A DNA stretch of 64,000 bases from Streptomyces sp. NBC_01591 (GTDB taxonomy: Bacteria; Actinomycetota; Actinomycetes; Streptomycetales; Streptomycetaceae): contig NZ_CP109327.1 of assembly GCF_035918155.1 (NCBI RefSeq), forward strand, positions 3,286,001 through 3,350,000, read 5' to 3'. The notes under the pieces were generated by a model, which was not told the DNA's origin, ran no database searches, and saw only the letters and a list, made by a program, of their open reading frames with translations. Shown one piece after another: positions 25,164 to 33,547 of the stretch. Numbering within the stretch: position 1 is the first letter of the stretch; every line of letters starts with the position of its first letter. Position numbers and translations under genes: made by a program.

Positions 25164-25670
25164 CTACGAAGGTGGGAGGGGGCAGGGAACGTCCGGGTGG
25201 AAGCGGTTCGGGCAACACACAGCGGAAAGCGAGAACAGGCTCTTCGACTTGGTGTAGTGCACCCAACTCACATCGACACCACGAGGCAGCACGTCACAGG
25301 CATACTCCAACTTCTCCTCCAGGCCGCAATACGCCTGCCTGCCGTCCTCGCGCTCAAACGGAGGGTTCTCCTGGTAGTGCTTCGTCAGCCACGCCAACGC
25401 GATACCGACGTCGGTCCACGTGCGATCGGCCGCGCTCTGGGTCCGCTTGAGCAACCAGTGGCCCGTCATCAAGGGCGGCAAGCTGCCCGCCTGGAAGTCC
25501 GCAGCAGCCTCGCGGTATCGCTCAAACACCCTGTACGCAGCCTTGTCCTCCGGCGAGGCCTGCTGCGGTGGACCGTTGGGGTGCGGGGGCCGACGGTTTC
25601 CTTCCTGCGCGTACGCGGCCCCGGTCCCGATCCATGGCCCGTACCCGTGCCAGTGTCCTGACCAGCTCAT
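25164..25670 (-). CDS. Unknown 168-residue protein of oxygenase operon
   Basis: Not recognised beyond resembling a Streptomyces-restricted family. The N-terminus is unusual, MSWSGHWHGYGPWIGTG, rich in Trp, Gly and His. A helical middle follows (TWTDVGIALAWLTKHYQEN), and the C-terminal 70 residues carry five cysteines, including AVCCPNRFHPDVPCP at the end. ATG at 25670 has GGAAGGG upstream. It lies 19 bases before the JmjC gene and 78 bases after the DUF397-like gene, on the same strand. No signal peptide or membrane segment is seen. It could be an oxygenase partner or substrate. Confidence 0.65.
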   Translation of the reverse strand: MSWSGHWHGYGPWIGTGAAYAQEGNRRPPHPNGPPQQASPEDKAAYRVFERYREAAADFQAGSLPPLMTGHWLLKRTQSAADRTWTDVGIALAWLTKHYQENPPFEREDGRQAYCGLEEKLEYACDVLPRGVDVSWVHYTKSKSLFSLSAVCCPNRFHPDVPCPLPPS

Positions 25671-25748
25671 TTCTGCCCTTCCAGAATGTGCCGGGCCGCC
25701 CTGCCGAAGCAGAGCAGCCCGACTGGTGCGACGCGGGAAACTGCCGAA

Positions 25749-25988
25749 TCAGAGCGCGAGCCCCTGCTTCTTGGCCCAGCCGACCGCGAAGTCGTCGAGC
25801 TCTGCCTTGGTGAATCGCAGTTCGATGCCAGCTCCCTCGGGCTTGTTGTCGCGGAGGGTGAAAGCGGAGGTCGATCCGGGGATTGCACCGACCTCGACAC
25901 ACGATTCGTGCTCGCCGCCCAGGTTGCCGCCACAGAAGTTCTCGAACAGGGCGCCCTCTGTGGGAAGGCTGTAGAGGTTCGTCGCCAT
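25749..25988 (-). CDS. Atypical DUF397-like protein, candidate modified peptide
   Basis: A 79-residue protein with a DUF397-like core, ESCVEVGAIPGSTSAFTLRD, then NKPEG and AELDDFAVGW. It differs from the regulator-linked DUF397 proteins by an extra leader-like start (MATNLYSLPTEGALFENFC) and a GGNLGGEHES stretch, and it has no adjacent XRE gene. ATG at 25988 follows GAGAGGA. It is first in the operon with the 168-residue protein and the JmjC-type oxygenase, so it may be a substrate for modification. This is a context argument only. Confidence 0.65.
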   Translation of the reverse strand: MATNLYSLPTEGALFENFCGGNLGGEHESCVEVGAIPGSTSAFTLRDNKPEGAGIELRFTKAELDDFAVGWAKKQGLAL

Positions 25989-26099
25989 GGAATGGTCCTC
26001 TCGATGCATGGAGTGTGCGAAGAGTCGTTCTCCGCGCCGTGGTGCGCTGAGCCCCATCCGTCCACCTGCCGCACCCGGCCTGCAGACGCGTGGGGCCCT

Positions 26100-26408
26100 T
26101 CATGTGCGTAAGATCGCGCTGTTCGCCGCGGGACCCGCTGCCTCGATGAAAGCGGGATCGGTAGTCCACTCCACTCCGCCCCTCTCCGGGGCGAGCCACG
26201 CCACGGGTGGGGTATTCGGAATCGAGCGGGACGGTCCGATGTCGGCCTCCGCTACATCGGGGGCGAGCCCACGAAGTATGCCGATCTGATCGCCGTGAGC
26301 GTGGTCGATGACGAGGCAGCCCAGCAGTGGATGGGACCAGTGGCCCAATCCGAGGTCGCGTGTACCTCCGACGTTCGTCAATTGGTCCTTGCGAGGGGTC
26401 TGCATCGA
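26100..26408 (-). CDS. Small hypothetical protein
   Basis: A 102-residue product starting MQTPRKDQL after CAGGAG, with a conserved-looking core LLGCLVIDHAHGDQIGIL and VAWLAPERGGVEWTTDP. This resembles small Streptomyces proteins found near XRE/DUF397 loci; no function is known to me. It is divergent from the gene at 26588, with about 180 bases between them. Support comes from the ribosome site and amino-acid pattern rather than from a recognised domain. Confidence 0.5.
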   Translation of the reverse strand, partial: SMQTPRKDQLTNVGGTRDLGLGHWSHPLLGCLVIDHAHGDQIGILRGLAPDVAEADIGPSRSIPNTPPVAWLAPERGGVEWTTDPAFIEAAGPAANSAILRT

Positions 26409-26587
26409 TGGCTCCTGGTCAGCGGTCGGTTCCTCACGACGATGCGAAGACGAACGTAGACCGGGGCGGAACCAACTCCCAAGAAGATTGCGAGAGTTTG
26501 CAGCATCTCGATTGACGGGCCCAAATGCCTGGTCGACGATCGGCTTGTCACGCAAACCTGCGCAAGGCAGCGGACTGGAGAGCAACC

Positions 26588-26995
26588 ATGAAGTTACGGT
26601 TCCTCGGTAAGAACTCCACCCCCGGAGACAGCCCCACCCTGTACGCCAGCGACCAGAACAGCTACGTCGTTCAAGGTTGGAAGATCTACGCCCAAGACTT
26701 GCTGATGAAGCTCGACTTGCCGGAAGGTCATACCGCGGTCGAGGTGCCGACCGAACTGTTCGAGCACCTGACCAAAGACGGCCTGCCGTCCGGCGAGATC
26801 AAGACCTTCGAGCCGCCGATCATGCTCATCACAGAGCAAGGCACATGCATCGTGCAGGGGCCGAAGATGCGAGATGCCGAGGCCTTGGGCCAGATGCGGT
26901 TGCCTGACTACGAGGACTGCATCGAGGTCCCCACGTCCTCGATCACTGCACTGCTGAAGGAGAACAGTGGACCTGATCACCAGCGCCCAGCGTGA
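26588..26995 (+). CDS. Hypothetical protein of XRE/DUF6879/DUF397 module
   Basis: A 135-residue protein, MKLRFLGKNST..., with two similar halves (SYVVQGWKI and TCIVQGPKM; AVEVPTELFEHL and CIEVPTSSITALL), suggesting an internal duplication of a small beta-alpha unit. Small proteins of this kind sit before DUF6879 genes in actinomycetes; the role is unknown. ATG at 26588 follows GGAGAG at five bases. The gene overlaps the next by 29 bases, so the four genes 26588-28557 form one operon. Confidence 0.7.
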   Translation: MKLRFLGKNSTPGDSPTLYASDQNSYVVQGWKIYAQDLLMKLDLPEGHTAVEVPTELFEHLTKDGLPSGEIKTFEPPIMLITEQGTCIVQGPKMRDAEALGQMRLPDYEDCIEVPTSSITALLKENSGPDHQRPA

Positions 26996-27491
26996 CGAGC
27001 TGTTCAAAAGCTTCGAGCGCGACGCATTCCATCTGGAACTGAGGGACGACTACGGATCGCCGATCGAAGACACGCCCTATGCACGATGGCAGAGGGGCGA
27101 TTCCGACGACTACTCGTGGCTCGCCCCGTGGAAGACGCTCATGCAGCGGGTGACTGTCGAGGGCAAGACCGTGCGCCGGGTCCGGGTGGTCACGGAACCG
27201 CACTCCCGATACGTCGAATGGGAGAATTCGCTGACCCACCTCAACATCGAGGCCGGCGAAGACATCCGCTGGCTACCTCGGCACCTGGTACCGGAAGGCG
27301 TCTCGTACCCCGTAGCGGGCAATGACTGGTGGCTGTACGACGACCGCCTGCTCGCAGTCGGTCACTTCGACCCGGAGGGTCGAGTTCTGGGATCGGAGAT
27401 CATCGAGGATCGCGACATCGTGGGCGAATGTGTTCGACTGCGGGATCTGCTCTGGTCCGTAGCCACCCCGCACACCGAGTACAAGCCCTGA
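26967..27491 (+). CDS. DUF6879 family protein
   Basis: A 174-residue protein with the DUF6879 pattern: FKSFERDAFHLELRD near the start, SWLAPWKTLMQ, VRRVRVVTEP, YVEWENSLT and AGEDIRWLPR. The family accompanies DUF5753 XRE regulators in streptomycetes and is suspected to belong to the same toxin-antitoxin-like modules; its biochemical role is unknown. It begins with GTG inside the end of the preceding gene and stops seven bases before the XRE gene. Confidence 0.78.
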   Translation: MDLITSAQRDELFKSFERDAFHLELRDDYGSPIEDTPYARWQRGDSDDYSWLAPWKTLMQRVTVEGKTVRRVRVVTEPHSRYVEWENSLTHLNIEAGEDIRWLPRHLVPEGVSYPVAGNDWWLYDDRLLAVGHFDPEGRVLGSEIIEDRDIVGECVRLRDLLWSVATPHTEYKP

Positions 27492-27498
27492 CTCATCG

Positions 27499-28344
27499 GT
27501 GAGCACCAACGCACAGGAAGCACGCGAGGCGCTGGGTGCCCGGCTTCGCTCGACCCGCAAGGATGCAGGGTTCGCAAGCGGCCGGGCATTCGCCCATGCC
27601 ACTGGGTGGCAGGAATCCAAGGTCTCCCGCATCGAGCTCGGCCGACAGGCCGCCAGTGAAGACGACATTCGCATCTGGTGCGAAAAGACCAACACTCAGG
27701 ACCAGGCCCCCGACTTGATCGCCACTGTCCGACATATCGACGAGCTGTGGCTGGAATGGCGCCGACAACTCTCCCCCGGAGCTGAGAAGCGCCAGAGCAA
27801 AGCTCTGCCGGTCTACGCCAGAACCAAACTATTTCGCATCTGGCACCCCACTCTCATTTGGGGGACGCTTCAGACAGCGGAGTACGCTGCGGAAACGTTC
27901 AAACAGGTCGTAGAGTTCTACGGAATCCCAGATGATTCCGAGGCTGCCACGGCCAAGAGGCTGGAGCGACAGCGATATCTCACCCAAGGCAACCGGATCT
28001 TCAACGTACTGCTCGCCGAGCAAGCTCTCTACTCAAATTTCGGTGGCCCTGAGGTAATGAAGGGGCAACTCGACCGGCTTCTCGCAGTGATGGGCCTTCC
28101 GCGGCTGAGTCTGGGCCTGGTGCCGCGGTCTTCACCTCTGAGCATCTGGCCTGGCAATTCGTTCTCGATGTTCGACAACAAACTCGTTCTCGTCGAGACC
28201 TATTCTGCCGAGTTCTCGGTGACCCAGCCTCGGGAGGTTGAGCTCTATGCCAAGGCCTTTGCCTCATTGAAGCAGTCAGCCGTTTACGGAAGGGCGGCGA
28301 GGGAGCTGATCCTCACCGCGATCCAACACTTCGACCGATATTAA
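27499..28344 (+). CDS. XRE regulator with DUF5753 (Scr1-type)
   Basis: A 281-residue protein with a helix-turn-helix at about residues 10-60 (SGRAFAHATGWQESKVSRIE) and a DUF5753 domain: VYARTKLFRIWHPTLIWGTLQT, LAEQALY, and the closing MFDNKLVLVET and SAVYGRAARELI. Function by family is a DNA-binding antitoxin-like regulator. It is the third gene of the operon DUF6879, XRE, DUF397. Codon use is less G/C-biased at third positions (ATT, TTG, TCA, AAA are frequent) than in the core genes, pointing to an accessory module. Confidence 0.87.
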   Translation: MSTNAQEAREALGARLRSTRKDAGFASGRAFAHATGWQESKVSRIELGRQAASEDDIRIWCEKTNTQDQAPDLIATVRHIDELWLEWRRQLSPGAEKRQSKALPVYARTKLFRIWHPTLIWGTLQTAEYAAETFKQVVEFYGIPDDSEAATAKRLERQRYLTQGNRIFNVLLAEQALYSNFGGPEVMKGQLDRLLAVMGLPRLSLGLVPRSSPLSIWPGNSFSMFDNKLVLVETYSAEFSVTQPREVELYAKAFASLKQSAVYGRAARELILTAIQHFDRY

Positions 28345-28353
28345 GGGGCGCGC

Positions 28354-28557
28354 ATGCCCGAAGCACCGAATTGGCGCACCAGTACGTACACCAGCCATGA
28401 CAACTGCGTCGAGGTTTCCGACAACCAACCCGCCGCGGTCATGGTCCGGGACAGCAAGAACCGGGAGCGGGCAATTCTGCACATTCCACCGGGATCCTGG
28501 TCCGTCTTCGTGGAATTCAGCAAGAGTCACGGCTTCTCCTTAGCCCTCAACCAGTAG
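28354..28557 (+). CDS. DUF397 small protein
   Basis: A 67-residue protein with the DUF397 signature: WRTSTYTSHDNCVEVSD, VRDSKNRERA and WSVFVEFSKSH. It starts nine bases after the XRE regulator stop and ends the operon. It is the expected partner of the DUF5753 regulator before it. Confidence 0.85.
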   Translation: MPEAPNWRTSTYTSHDNCVEVSDNQPAAVMVRDSKNRERAILHIPPGSWSVFVEFSKSHGFSLALNQ

Positions 28558-28732
28558 AGCCGCCGGTGTCGTATTGATCTCTGCGAACCGAGCTCACCGC
28601 AGCAAGCGAACGGGCAGTGGAGCAGACGTCAGTTCTCCAACTTGAGCACCCCGCGACACACTCCCCACTCCCTCGGTACGAGGATGATCGCCGTCCGCCC
28701 GCAAACGCGGCGGCAGATGGGTGGGGGCGGGC

Positions 28733-29281
28733 ATGAGCGCAGGGTTCGGCACGGGAGGGGTAGGCAGTAGTCGTCGTGGCGTATCGGGCGGGCTGGGCGC
28801 CTTGTTGCTTGTTCTGCTGCCGTTGTTCGGGTGTGTGCCCGGGCAGTACGCGGATGTGCCGGCCGTCACCGGGGTCTCGGCTGCGGAGATCGTCGGGACC
28901 TGGCAGTGCATCGATGGCACGGAGGTCACCATGCGGGCGGACGGTACGGCTGTTGTGAGGCAACTCGATGGGCGGGACTTCGACTTCGACGAGCAATGGC
29001 GGATGTCCGGCACCGGGACGTGGGAGCTGACCGACCGGCCCATGGGCTGGAGCGACGGTCAGCACGTGTCTTTGAGCGTGACTCGGCGCACGTCGTCGGC
29101 ATGGCGCGAGCCGGCGGGTGCGGCGGACGAGACGGTCCTCGGCGACGACTCCAGGGAGCCCGCTCCGGACTCGTACACCTGGACCCTGGAGCTGGAGCGA
29201 CGCGAGGAAGGGCTGGCTCTGTACTTCTTCTTCAGCGACCCCGACAACCGCAACACATACGTCCTGGAGAGGGCGCGGTAG
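28733..29281 (+). CDS. Secreted lipoprotein of unknown function
   Basis: A 182-residue protein with a signal peptide and lipobox LLPLFGC near residue 34, so it is probably lipid-anchored outside the membrane. The mature part has a WQCIDGTEVTMRADGTAVV start and WELTDRP and WTLELERREEGLALYF strands, like a small beta-barrel of lipocalin/META type; no catalytic motif is seen. An in-frame GTG 12 bases upstream is possible. The gene ends three bases before the stop of the convergent winged-helix gene. Confidence 0.7.
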   Translation: MSAGFGTGGVGSSRRGVSGGLGALLLVLLPLFGCVPGQYADVPAVTGVSAAEIVGTWQCIDGTEVTMRADGTAVVRQLDGRDFDFDEQWRMSGTGTWELTDRPMGWSDGQHVSLSVTRRTSSAWREPAGAADETVLGDDSREPAPDSYTWTLELERREEGLALYFFFSDPDNRNTYVLERAR

Positions 29282-29284
29282 CCG

Positions 29285-30304
29285 TCAGCCCACGCCAGGA
29301 GCGGCCGTCGGTGTTGTGTTGATCCTTGCGAAGCGTTCTCGCCAGGGCAGGGGATCGGGCTCCGGTGAGGGGGCTTCGGAGTACATGGTGTTCACTGCGA
29401 TCAGGCGGCACGGGGTGCATTCCGTCTCGTCCAGCAGGGGGCGGAAGGTGTGCTTCTTGCCCGGGACCTGGCATTCGATCAGCTCGCGGGGGCGTGCGGG
29501 TTCGAAGAACTCTGGGGTCGTCCGGGGTTCGGGGAGTTTTTGGACGAGGCGGTAGCGGAGGAAGCCGACTGCCGAGCGCACGCCGTCCTTCGGGCGTTCG
29601 GCGAGCAGGGCCTGGCGTAGGTCGGACTCGCTCAGGCCGCGCTCCAGCCACTTGACTGCTTCGACGGCCAGCTTGGCGGCCTCGCGTACGCCCAGGTGCA
29701 GTTCGCGGCGGGAGTGGCGCAGGGAGAGCAGGACGCGTTCGGCGCGGGCCAGCTGGGCGGGGTCCGCTGTTGAGGCCGGGCGCTCCGGTTCGGAAGGTTC
29801 GGAGGCTTCGGAGTGTTCGGAGGGCGGGTGGGGAGTGGTTTTATCGCTGTTGTCTTCTACCGGTTCATAGCCACCGGCCGTCCGGGCAGTCGGTACACCG
29901 ACCGTCGGAGAGTGCGTACTCGGTGGCGCAGCGATGGGCGGAGCGGCGTGTGGGGTGGCGTGCGGGGTGGCTGGTGGGGTTCCTCGTACGTGGGATGCCT
30001 GCTCACCCGTCAGGGCGGTGTTCGCGACCAGTTGCTCGGTGAGCCAGCGGCCGCCGTCGCTCTGGCTGCGCCACTCGTGTACGTACCCGTTCTCGACCAG
30101 TTGCTGCTTCGCCTTCTGGTACGCGCGGCCCTTGATGCCCAGCTTCTGGGCCAGTTCGCTCAAGGGCTTGAAGGTGGTGTTGGCGGGGAGGCCCTGGACG
30201 TACAGGAGCAGGATCTTCGCGTCACTGTTCAGACGCGGGTGGCGGACGACATCGTGTGATGCCTTCGTATAGCGCGCGGACGGCGCGATAGCATGACGCA
30301 ACAT
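29285..30304 (-). CDS. Winged-helix DNA-binding protein
   Basis: A 339-residue protein. Residues 10-95 form a winged helix (SHDVVRHPRLNSDAKILLLY, LSELAQKLGIKGRAYQKAKQQL, GYVHEWRS). A low-complexity Ala/Pro/Thr/Ser linker follows (about 100-190), then a helical C-terminal domain (ESDLRQALLAE, GVRSAVGFLRYRL) and a zinc-like C-x2-C end (ETECTPCRL). Similar proteins are widespread in streptomycetes as putative regulators or replication-initiation-like proteins. No neighbour suggests a target. The start MLRHAIAPS is the first in the frame. Confidence 0.7.
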   Translation of the reverse strand: MLRHAIAPSARYTKASHDVVRHPRLNSDAKILLLYVQGLPANTTFKPLSELAQKLGIKGRAYQKAKQQLVENGYVHEWRSQSDGGRWLTEQLVANTALTGEQASHVRGTPPATPHATPHAAPPIAAPPSTHSPTVGVPTARTAGGYEPVEDNSDKTTPHPPSEHSEASEPSEPERPASTADPAQLARAERVLLSLRHSRRELHLGVREAAKLAVEAVKWLERGLSESDLRQALLAERPKDGVRSAVGFLRYRLVQKLPEPRTTPEFFEPARPRELIECQVPGKKHTFRPLLDETECTPCRLIAVNTMYSEAPSPEPDPLPWRERFARINTTPTAAPGVG

Positions 30305-30521
30305 TTCCGGTGGTCCTGTTCCACTGGTGGTGTAGGCCCTCGGGTTGGTGTTGGCGCACCGCCGGGGGCCGCCCTATGTGCGCGTGAACACACAGAGCGT
30401 GACGATTTCGTCACCGTACCGCATGTTCTTCATCTGCCGCCACGCCTACGGGACTTCACGCCACCGCCCGGACGTCGGCGGTGCGCGGCACCTCGACGCG
30501 CCCCGGGCCGGGGCGCACATG

Positions 30522-30562
30522 CCGCTGCCCCCACACTCCGGCGCGGAGTGTGGGGGCAGCGG
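30522..30562. terminator. Perfect 19-bp hairpin terminator
   Basis: Arms 30522-30540 and 30544-30562 pair perfectly around a 3-base loop. It lies 20 bases after the stop of the LAETG protein gene on the minus strand and is followed by no T-run, as is common in GC-rich actinomycetes. Confidence 0.85.
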
Positions 30563-30581
30563 TGTGGTGCAACAGGGCGTG

Positions 30582-31313
30582 TCAGTGCTGCTGCTGTGCC
30601 TTGCGGCGGCGGAGCGCCAGGTAGGCGCCTGCCGCGACGAGCGCGGCGGCGGCTGCGGACAGCAGGCCGACCGGCGCGCCCGTGCCGGTCTCGGCGAGGT
30701 TGCCGTCACCGTGCGCGGACGGCGATGACGACGCGGCGGGCGAGGAAGCCGAAGCCTGTGGAGTGGAGACGGTGCCCGCGGGGGCGGACGAGGTGGGCGC
30801 CTCGGTCGGCTGCGCCGGGCCGGACGGGGAAGAGGGCGAGGAGGACGGCGTAGCAGGGGTCGACTCGGGGGCGGAGGGCGACGGCTTGCCGCCGCCGGGC
30901 TTCTCCTCGCCGCAGTCGGTCCAGAAGACCTTGTGCTTGGCCCGGCCGTGTTCGCCGTCGAAGTTCCAGAACAGCTTGTAGTGACCGTCGGGCAGGGACT
31001 GGTCCGGCGTACGGCCATGGCCCTCGGCGTCGAGCGTCAGCGAACCGGACTTCACGGTTTCACCCTTGACGTGGGCGGTCGGGGCCCACGCCTCGATGCG
31101 CCAGTCGACGTTCTGGCTGCCGTCGAACCCGAAGGCGTCGAGGTAGAAGGTGCATACGTGCGGCTCGTTCTTACGGAGCTCTTCACCGGTCTTGGCATCG
31201 TGAATCTTCACGGTGCCGTTGTCGCCGGGAGCGGTGGCATGGGCGGCAGGGGCGAGCAGCATCGCCGCGGCGACGGCGGCTGTGAGCGTGCCTGCGGAAG
31301 CAAGTGAGCGCAT
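30582..31313 (-). CDS. LAETG-anchored cell-surface protein
   Basis: A 243-residue exported protein: signal peptide with AHA cleavage region (about 1-27), a beta-rich extracellular domain with two cysteines (VCTFYLDAFGFDG and VFWTDCGE), a Ser/Pro/Ala-rich wall-spanning stretch, then the sorting signal LAETG, a hydrophobic helix and the basic tail RRRKAQQQ. LAxTG is the class E sortase motif, so it should be linked to peptidoglycan by an enzyme such as the one at the left end of the window. Ligand or role is unknown. ATG at 31313 is preferred over the one 12 bases upstream. Confidence 0.88.
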   Translation of the reverse strand: MRSLASAGTLTAAVAAAMLLAPAAHATAPGDNGTVKIHDAKTGEELRKNEPHVCTFYLDAFGFDGSQNVDWRIEAWAPTAHVKGETVKSGSLTLDAEGHGRTPDQSLPDGHYKLFWNFDGEHGRAKHKVFWTDCGEEKPGGGKPSPSAPESTPATPSSSPSSPSGPAQPTEAPTSSAPAGTVSTPQASASSPAASSSPSAHGDGNLAETGTGAPVGLLSAAAAALVAAGAYLALRRRKAQQQH

Positions 31314-31581
31314 GGGCAAATCCAACGGTGAGAAGGGCTTCCGTGGGGGGCGCCTCAGCCTCCTGCGACCGGTATGAGTCCGTCAAGGAACATCGATACA
31401 TCTATGCCGCCTATCACATCATTCGTGCCATTGGTTCCGCATAACGATTGAGGACGAGGGGGAGGCGCCCGCCACCCACCGCCGGCCGCGCGCCGCAGTC
31501 GTCGCTTGCGCGATTTGACTTGGCACTACATATCGCGAAAGCTAGATTCGTACCGTAGAGAGACCACGGAGAGGTGGAGCG

Positions 31582-31893
31582 ATGGACCCGCTGGCCGTAC
31601 ACAAGGCGCTCGCCAATCCCGCGCGCCTGCAGTTCATGCAGTGGCTGCGGGAGCCGGAGAAGCATTTCGACGAGGACTCCTACCGGCAGCAGGGGCTCGG
31701 GTTCCATATCGGCGTGTGCGTCGGCGACATCCAGAAACGCTCCGGGCTGGCGCAGTCGGTGGTGTCCGGCTATCTGCAGACCCTGAGGGACGCGGGGCTG
31801 CTCACCTCCGAACGCATCGGCAAGTGGACGTATTACCGGCGCAACGAGCCGGTGATCGCCGAGTTCGCCGCGTACGTCCGCGACGAGTTGTAG
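31582..31893 (+). CDS. ArsR-family regulator
   Basis: A 103-residue winged-helix repressor: VHKALANPARLQFMQWL start, recognition helix AQSVVSGYLQTLRDAGLL, wing ERIGKWTYYRRNE. No ArsR metal-binding CxC motif is present, so sensing of a non-metal ligand is likely. ATG follows GGTGGAG. It lies 90 bases before the MFS exporter on the same strand and probably controls it; an AT-rich upstream stretch (31515-31550) likely holds its promoter and operator. Confidence 0.85.
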   Translation: MDPLAVHKALANPARLQFMQWLREPEKHFDEDSYRQQGLGFHIGVCVGDIQKRSGLAQSVVSGYLQTLRDAGLLTSERIGKWTYYRRNEPVIAEFAAYVRDEL

Positions 31894-31983
31894 ATCACTT
31901 GATTCCGAATCCCGCACGCAGCTCCTACCCCTGACCCAATGTATCTACTTTTCCAGATTTGATGAAAGGTATCGATCGTTCCG

Positions 31984-33198
31984 ATGCGAAAGACCTCTCT
32001 CACCGTCCTGGTACTCGCCCTGGGCGTGTTCGGGATCATCACCACCGAGATGGGCATGGTCGGCGTGCTCCCCCAGGTCTCGGCCGAACTCGGTGTCACG
32101 CCGTCCACCGCCGGCTGGCTCGTCGGAGTGTTTGCCCTGGTCATCGCGGTGTCCGGGCCGTTCACAACGCTGCTCGCCTCCGGCATCGACCGCAAGAAGG
32201 TGCTCGCCGCCGCGATCGCGGTGTTCGCCGTCTCCAACGCCGTCTACGCGCTCACCACGCAGTACGAGGTGATGCTCGCCTTCCGCGTCATTCCCGCCCT
32301 CTTCCATCCCGTGTTCTTCGCGGTCGCGCTCGCCACCGCCGCACGGCTGGTACCCGCGAAGGACGCGACCCGGGCCACGACGACCGTGTTCGCGGGGGTC
32401 ACCGTCGGCTTCGCGTTCGGTGTGCCGTTGACCTCGTATCTCGCCGAGCACCTGTCGCTGGCTTCGGCCTTCTGGTTCGGTGCGCTCGTCAACCTGGTCG
32501 CGTTCCTGGGCATCCTGCGGTTCGTTCCGTCGATGCCGGTCGGCCAACGGGCCTCCTACGGTGCACAGTTGAGCATTCTCAAGCGCACCCGGATGTGGCT
32601 GACCATCGCGTCCGTCGTCCTCGTCTTCGCGGCGATGTTCTCGGTCTACGGCTACTTCGCCGAGTACCTGGGTCAGGTCACGCACATGGACGGTACGTGG
32701 GTCAGCGCCATGCTGATGGCGTTCGGCATCGTGATGATCCTCGGGAACTTCGCCTTCGGCAGCCTGCTGCGACGCAACCTCGTCCGCACCGTCGTCGCCT
32801 ACCCGGCGCTGTGTCTGCTGGTCTACGTCCTGCTGTACGCCGTCGGCCCGCTGTTCGCACCGATGGTTCTGGCGGTCCTGGTGTGGGGTGCCGTGCATTC
32901 GGGCGGGCTCATCGTGAGCCAGAGCTGGCTGGGGCGGGACGCCATTGACGCGCCCGAGTTCGGGAACAGCCTCTTCATCTCGTTCTCCAATCTCGGCATC
33001 ACCATCGGCACCGCGGTCGGCGGCTGGGTCCTGGCGGAGTACGGAGCCCGTCAACTCGCCTGGGTCGGCAGCGGATTCGCAGTTGCTGCTCTGATCGTGA
33101 TGGGGCTGCGGCTGGGTCTCGGGGCAGATCGGGGCGGTGAGCGGCAGGCCGTGTCGTCCGCCCCTGGCGCGCAGGCGCTCGGGGAGGTGGGGGTCTGA
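31984..33198 (+). CDS. MFS (DHA1) efflux transporter
   Basis: A 404-residue 12-helix membrane protein of the AraJ/MdfA-like drug:H+ antiporter group. It has the early FGIITTEMGMVGVLPQ motif in helix 1, the DRKK loop between helices 2 and 3 (ASGIDRKKVL) and VGFAFGVPL in helix 5. It is probably an exporter of a small molecule sensed by the ArsR-type regulator just upstream. The substrate cannot be read from sequence. A 17-bp hairpin follows the stop. Confidence 0.87.
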   Translation: MRKTSLTVLVLALGVFGIITTEMGMVGVLPQVSAELGVTPSTAGWLVGVFALVIAVSGPFTTLLASGIDRKKVLAAAIAVFAVSNAVYALTTQYEVMLAFRVIPALFHPVFFAVALATAARLVPAKDATRATTTVFAGVTVGFAFGVPLTSYLAEHLSLASAFWFGALVNLVAFLGILRFVPSMPVGQRASYGAQLSILKRTRMWLTIASVVLVFAAMFSVYGYFAEYLGQVTHMDGTWVSAMLMAFGIVMILGNFAFGSLLRRNLVRTVVAYPALCLLVYVLLYAVGPLFAPMVLAVLVWGAVHSGGLIVSQSWLGRDAIDAPEFGNSLFISFSNLGITIGTAVGGWVLAEYGARQLAWVGSGFAVAALIVMGLRLGLGADRGGERQAVSSAPGAQALGEVGV

Positions 33199-33225
33199 CG
33201 CGACTCGTGGAGGCGAGGGGAGGCG

Positions 33226-33264
33226 AGGAGGCGGTCCGGTGCGGTGCGCACCGGACCGCCTCCT
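33226..33264. terminator. 17-bp hairpin terminator after MFS gene
   Basis: Arms 33226-33242 and 33248-33264 are perfectly complementary around a 5-base loop, 28 bases beyond the MFS stop codon. No T-run follows. Confidence 0.8.
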
Positions 33265-33547
33265 CACTTCTACGGGTCCGGTGGATCACAGGCGGCACCG
33301 ATGACAATTCATGGGGCTCGCCGATGCCCCGGGTACGGGTGCGAGTACGGCCACGGGTACGGCCAAACGAGTGTCTCCCGTGCCAACTCCGGGGCACGCC
33401 GCTCCGTCGTTCAGGAGACTGACGGCCAGTGCTGACGATGCTTCGCGGAACGCCATAACGTACGGGCGATTTCCGGCCACAACACAACACCCCTTACCCT
33501 GCGATACATCGGTCACCAACGGTCGGCCGGGACAGAAGGACGACAAC
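33265..33547. other. Gap without recognised gene
   Basis: This stretch between the MFS terminator and the next gene contains short imperfect repeats of cgggtacgg-type sequence (33335-33365) but no frame with recognisable protein features. It presumably holds the promoter of the gene at 33548. Confidence 0.5.

Noticed and set aside
28547..29065. 172-codon minus-strand frame opposite the lipoprotein gene
   Set aside because: No domain; the opposite frame has a signal peptide and lipobox.
31945..33267. 440-codon minus-strand frame opposite the MFS gene
   Set aside because: Highly charged, Arg/Glu/Asp/Gly-rich with no domain; the plus strand encodes a clear 12-helix transporter.
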